24,596 nt of DNA from Oscillospiraceae bacterium (GTDB lineage Bacteria; Bacillota; Clostridia; Oscillospirales; Ruminococcaceae). The stretch covers positions 1 through 24,596 of the forward strand of contig JAHHUC010000027.1 of the NCBI GenBank assembly GCA_020024215.1, written 5' to 3'. Within the stretch, counting starts at the first letter, position 1; the number at the start of each line of letters is the position of its first letter. This document shows positions 23,896 to 24,596 of the stretch, one piece after another. The position numbers and the translations under genes are program-made. The notes beneath the pieces are model-generated. The model worked only from the letters and a program-made list of their open reading frames with translations. It ran no database searches and was not told where the DNA came from.

Positions 23896-24411
23896 ATGGA
23901 GCTTGAAACACTCAGACATGAAGTTGATATTATTGATGACAAGATACTTGAACTTCTTATTGAAAGAAATGCCAAAGCTGCAGAGATAGCACGCTGTAAG
24001 GCCAAGGACAAGGTTCCTGTTTTTGACCCTTCCAGAGAGGATATGATTTTGGAAAGAATGTCCGAAAATCTCACACCTAAGGATAAAAACAGCATTAAGC
24101 TTTTATTTGAAATTGTAATGGACCTCAACAGACTTCACGAATATGAAAAAAGACCAAAGCAGTTTGAAGCTCATACAGATTTGGGAGGACTTTCTGTAAG
24201 AGCTGTCATAAAGGATACCCCAAGAGCTATTTGCAGGTATATATCTCCGCTGGCAGCTGCCGATGTTTCCATCAGCGACATACGCTCTCAGGCGCTTCCG
24301 GGAGGAAAGCTGATGGTTGAATTGGAGCTGGAGGGGGATCTTAAAGATAAAAGCTTTGCAGCTGCTATCTCTGTGCTTGCAGACGCATCCTCTTCATTCC
24401 AGCTTTTATAG
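23896..24411 (+). CDS. Chorismate mutase (AroQ type) with C-terminal ACT-like domain
   Basis: 171 residues. Residues 1-85 form an AroQ-type all-helical chorismate mutase, with active-site equivalents R7 (LRHEVDIID), R24, K35 and D44/R47/E48 (FDPSRED). It should convert chorismate to prephenate for phenylalanine and tyrosine synthesis. The last active-site glutamine of the E. coli enzyme is not obvious (helix ending LNRLHEYE). Residues about 92-171 have a beta-alpha-beta pattern (LSVRAVIKDTP to LMVELELEGD) that looks like an ACT regulatory domain; this is a pattern judgement. The prephenate dehydratase domain that sits between these parts in P-proteins is absent. The ATG has GGAGG 7 nt upstream. 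Confidence 0.85.
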   Translation: MELETLRHEVDIIDDKILELLIERNAKAAEIARCKAKDKVPVFDPSREDMILERMSENLTPKDKNSIKLLFEIVMDLNRLHEYEKRPKQFEAHTDLGGLSVRAVIKDTPRAICRYISPLAAADVSISDIRSQALPGGKLMVELELEGDLKDKSFAAAISVLADASSSFQLL

Positions 24412-24427
24412 GACAAGACAGCAAGTT

Positions 24428-24466
24428 AAAGGCAGTGATTCCTTTCAAGGTTGAACTGCTTTTTTT
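24428..24466 (+). terminator. Terminator of the chorismate mutase gene
   Basis: AAGGCAGT pairs with ACTGCTT (one bulged G), with an inner CCTT/AAGG hairpin, followed by seven T. Confidence 0.75.
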
Positions 24467-24596
24467 ATATAATGAAGAAGGAGTATGTCAGGCTCATACT
24501 GCTGCAAGGCGGCTGTTCATTCTTGATTTATTTATGCCTACGAAACATGACTAATCAATCTATCAAACGATTCCGGCTAATAAAATTTATGGCATT
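24467..24596. other. Unassigned right end of the window
   Basis: A plus-strand frame opens at ATG 24472-24474 and runs off the edge (about 41 codons, beginning MKKEYVRLILLQGGC). It starts right after the terminator T run and has no ribosome binding site, so I do not call it a gene. Nothing else is recognised. Confidence 0.3.

Overview
The window looks like chromosomal DNA from an anaerobic, spore-forming, low-GC Firmicute of the class Clostridia. The reasons are the complete spoIIAA-spoIIAB-sigF sporulation operon, a glycyl-radical (anaerobic) ribonucleotide reductase activase, a folate one-carbon pair (fhs and a FchA-type cyclohydrolase), strong AGGAGG ribosome binding sites, common TTG and GTG starts, and AT-rich intergenic regions with sigma-A-type promoters and tidy hairpin terminators. 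No rRNA, tRNA, CRISPR array, insertion sequence or phage gene was seen, so this is mostly ordinary core chromosome.

Layout. From 1 to 9697 every gene is on the minus strand. Read in transcription order (high to low coordinate) they are fhs-fchA, tdh-kbl, a MATE transporter with a GT8 glycosyltransferase, htpG, and the start of an nrdG-type activase that runs off the left edge. Nearly every unit has its own terminator, and tdh, htpG and the activase have good promoters. A lone FkbM-type methyltransferase gene at 9875-10909 is on the plus strand and shares a bidirectional terminator with sigF. From 10943 to 21247 the minus strand carries, in transcription order, a tightly packed five-gene cluster (ABC-F ATPase, AI-2E/PerM-type permease, HSL-type alpha/beta hydrolase, condensation/acyltransferase protein, zinc-ribbon membrane protein), then valS, then spoIIAA-spoIIAB-sigF. 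From 21410 to the right edge the main genes are on the plus strand: rmuC, a cyclophilin, and a chorismate mutase with an extra C-terminal domain. A 42-codon minus-strand gene sits between the last two.

Function. Tdh and Kbl together turn threonine into glycine and acetyl-CoA. Fhs and the FchA-type enzyme feed formate into the tetrahydrofolate one-carbon pool just upstream. HtpG is preceded by a CIRCE operator, so it is probably under HrcA heat-shock control. SpoIIAA, SpoIIAB and sigma-F are the forespore sigma factor and its anti-anti-sigma/anti-sigma switch.

The best candidate for something undescribed is the overlapping hydrolase / HxxxD acyltransferase / zinc-ribbon membrane protein cassette (15203-18077). 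It has the parts of a membrane-linked ester- or lipid-modifying system. Other points worth a second look are the CIRCE site at htpG, a perfect 11-bp palindrome lying across the fhs promoter, the 42-residue small protein, and the short chorismate mutase fusion that lacks a prephenate dehydratase domain.
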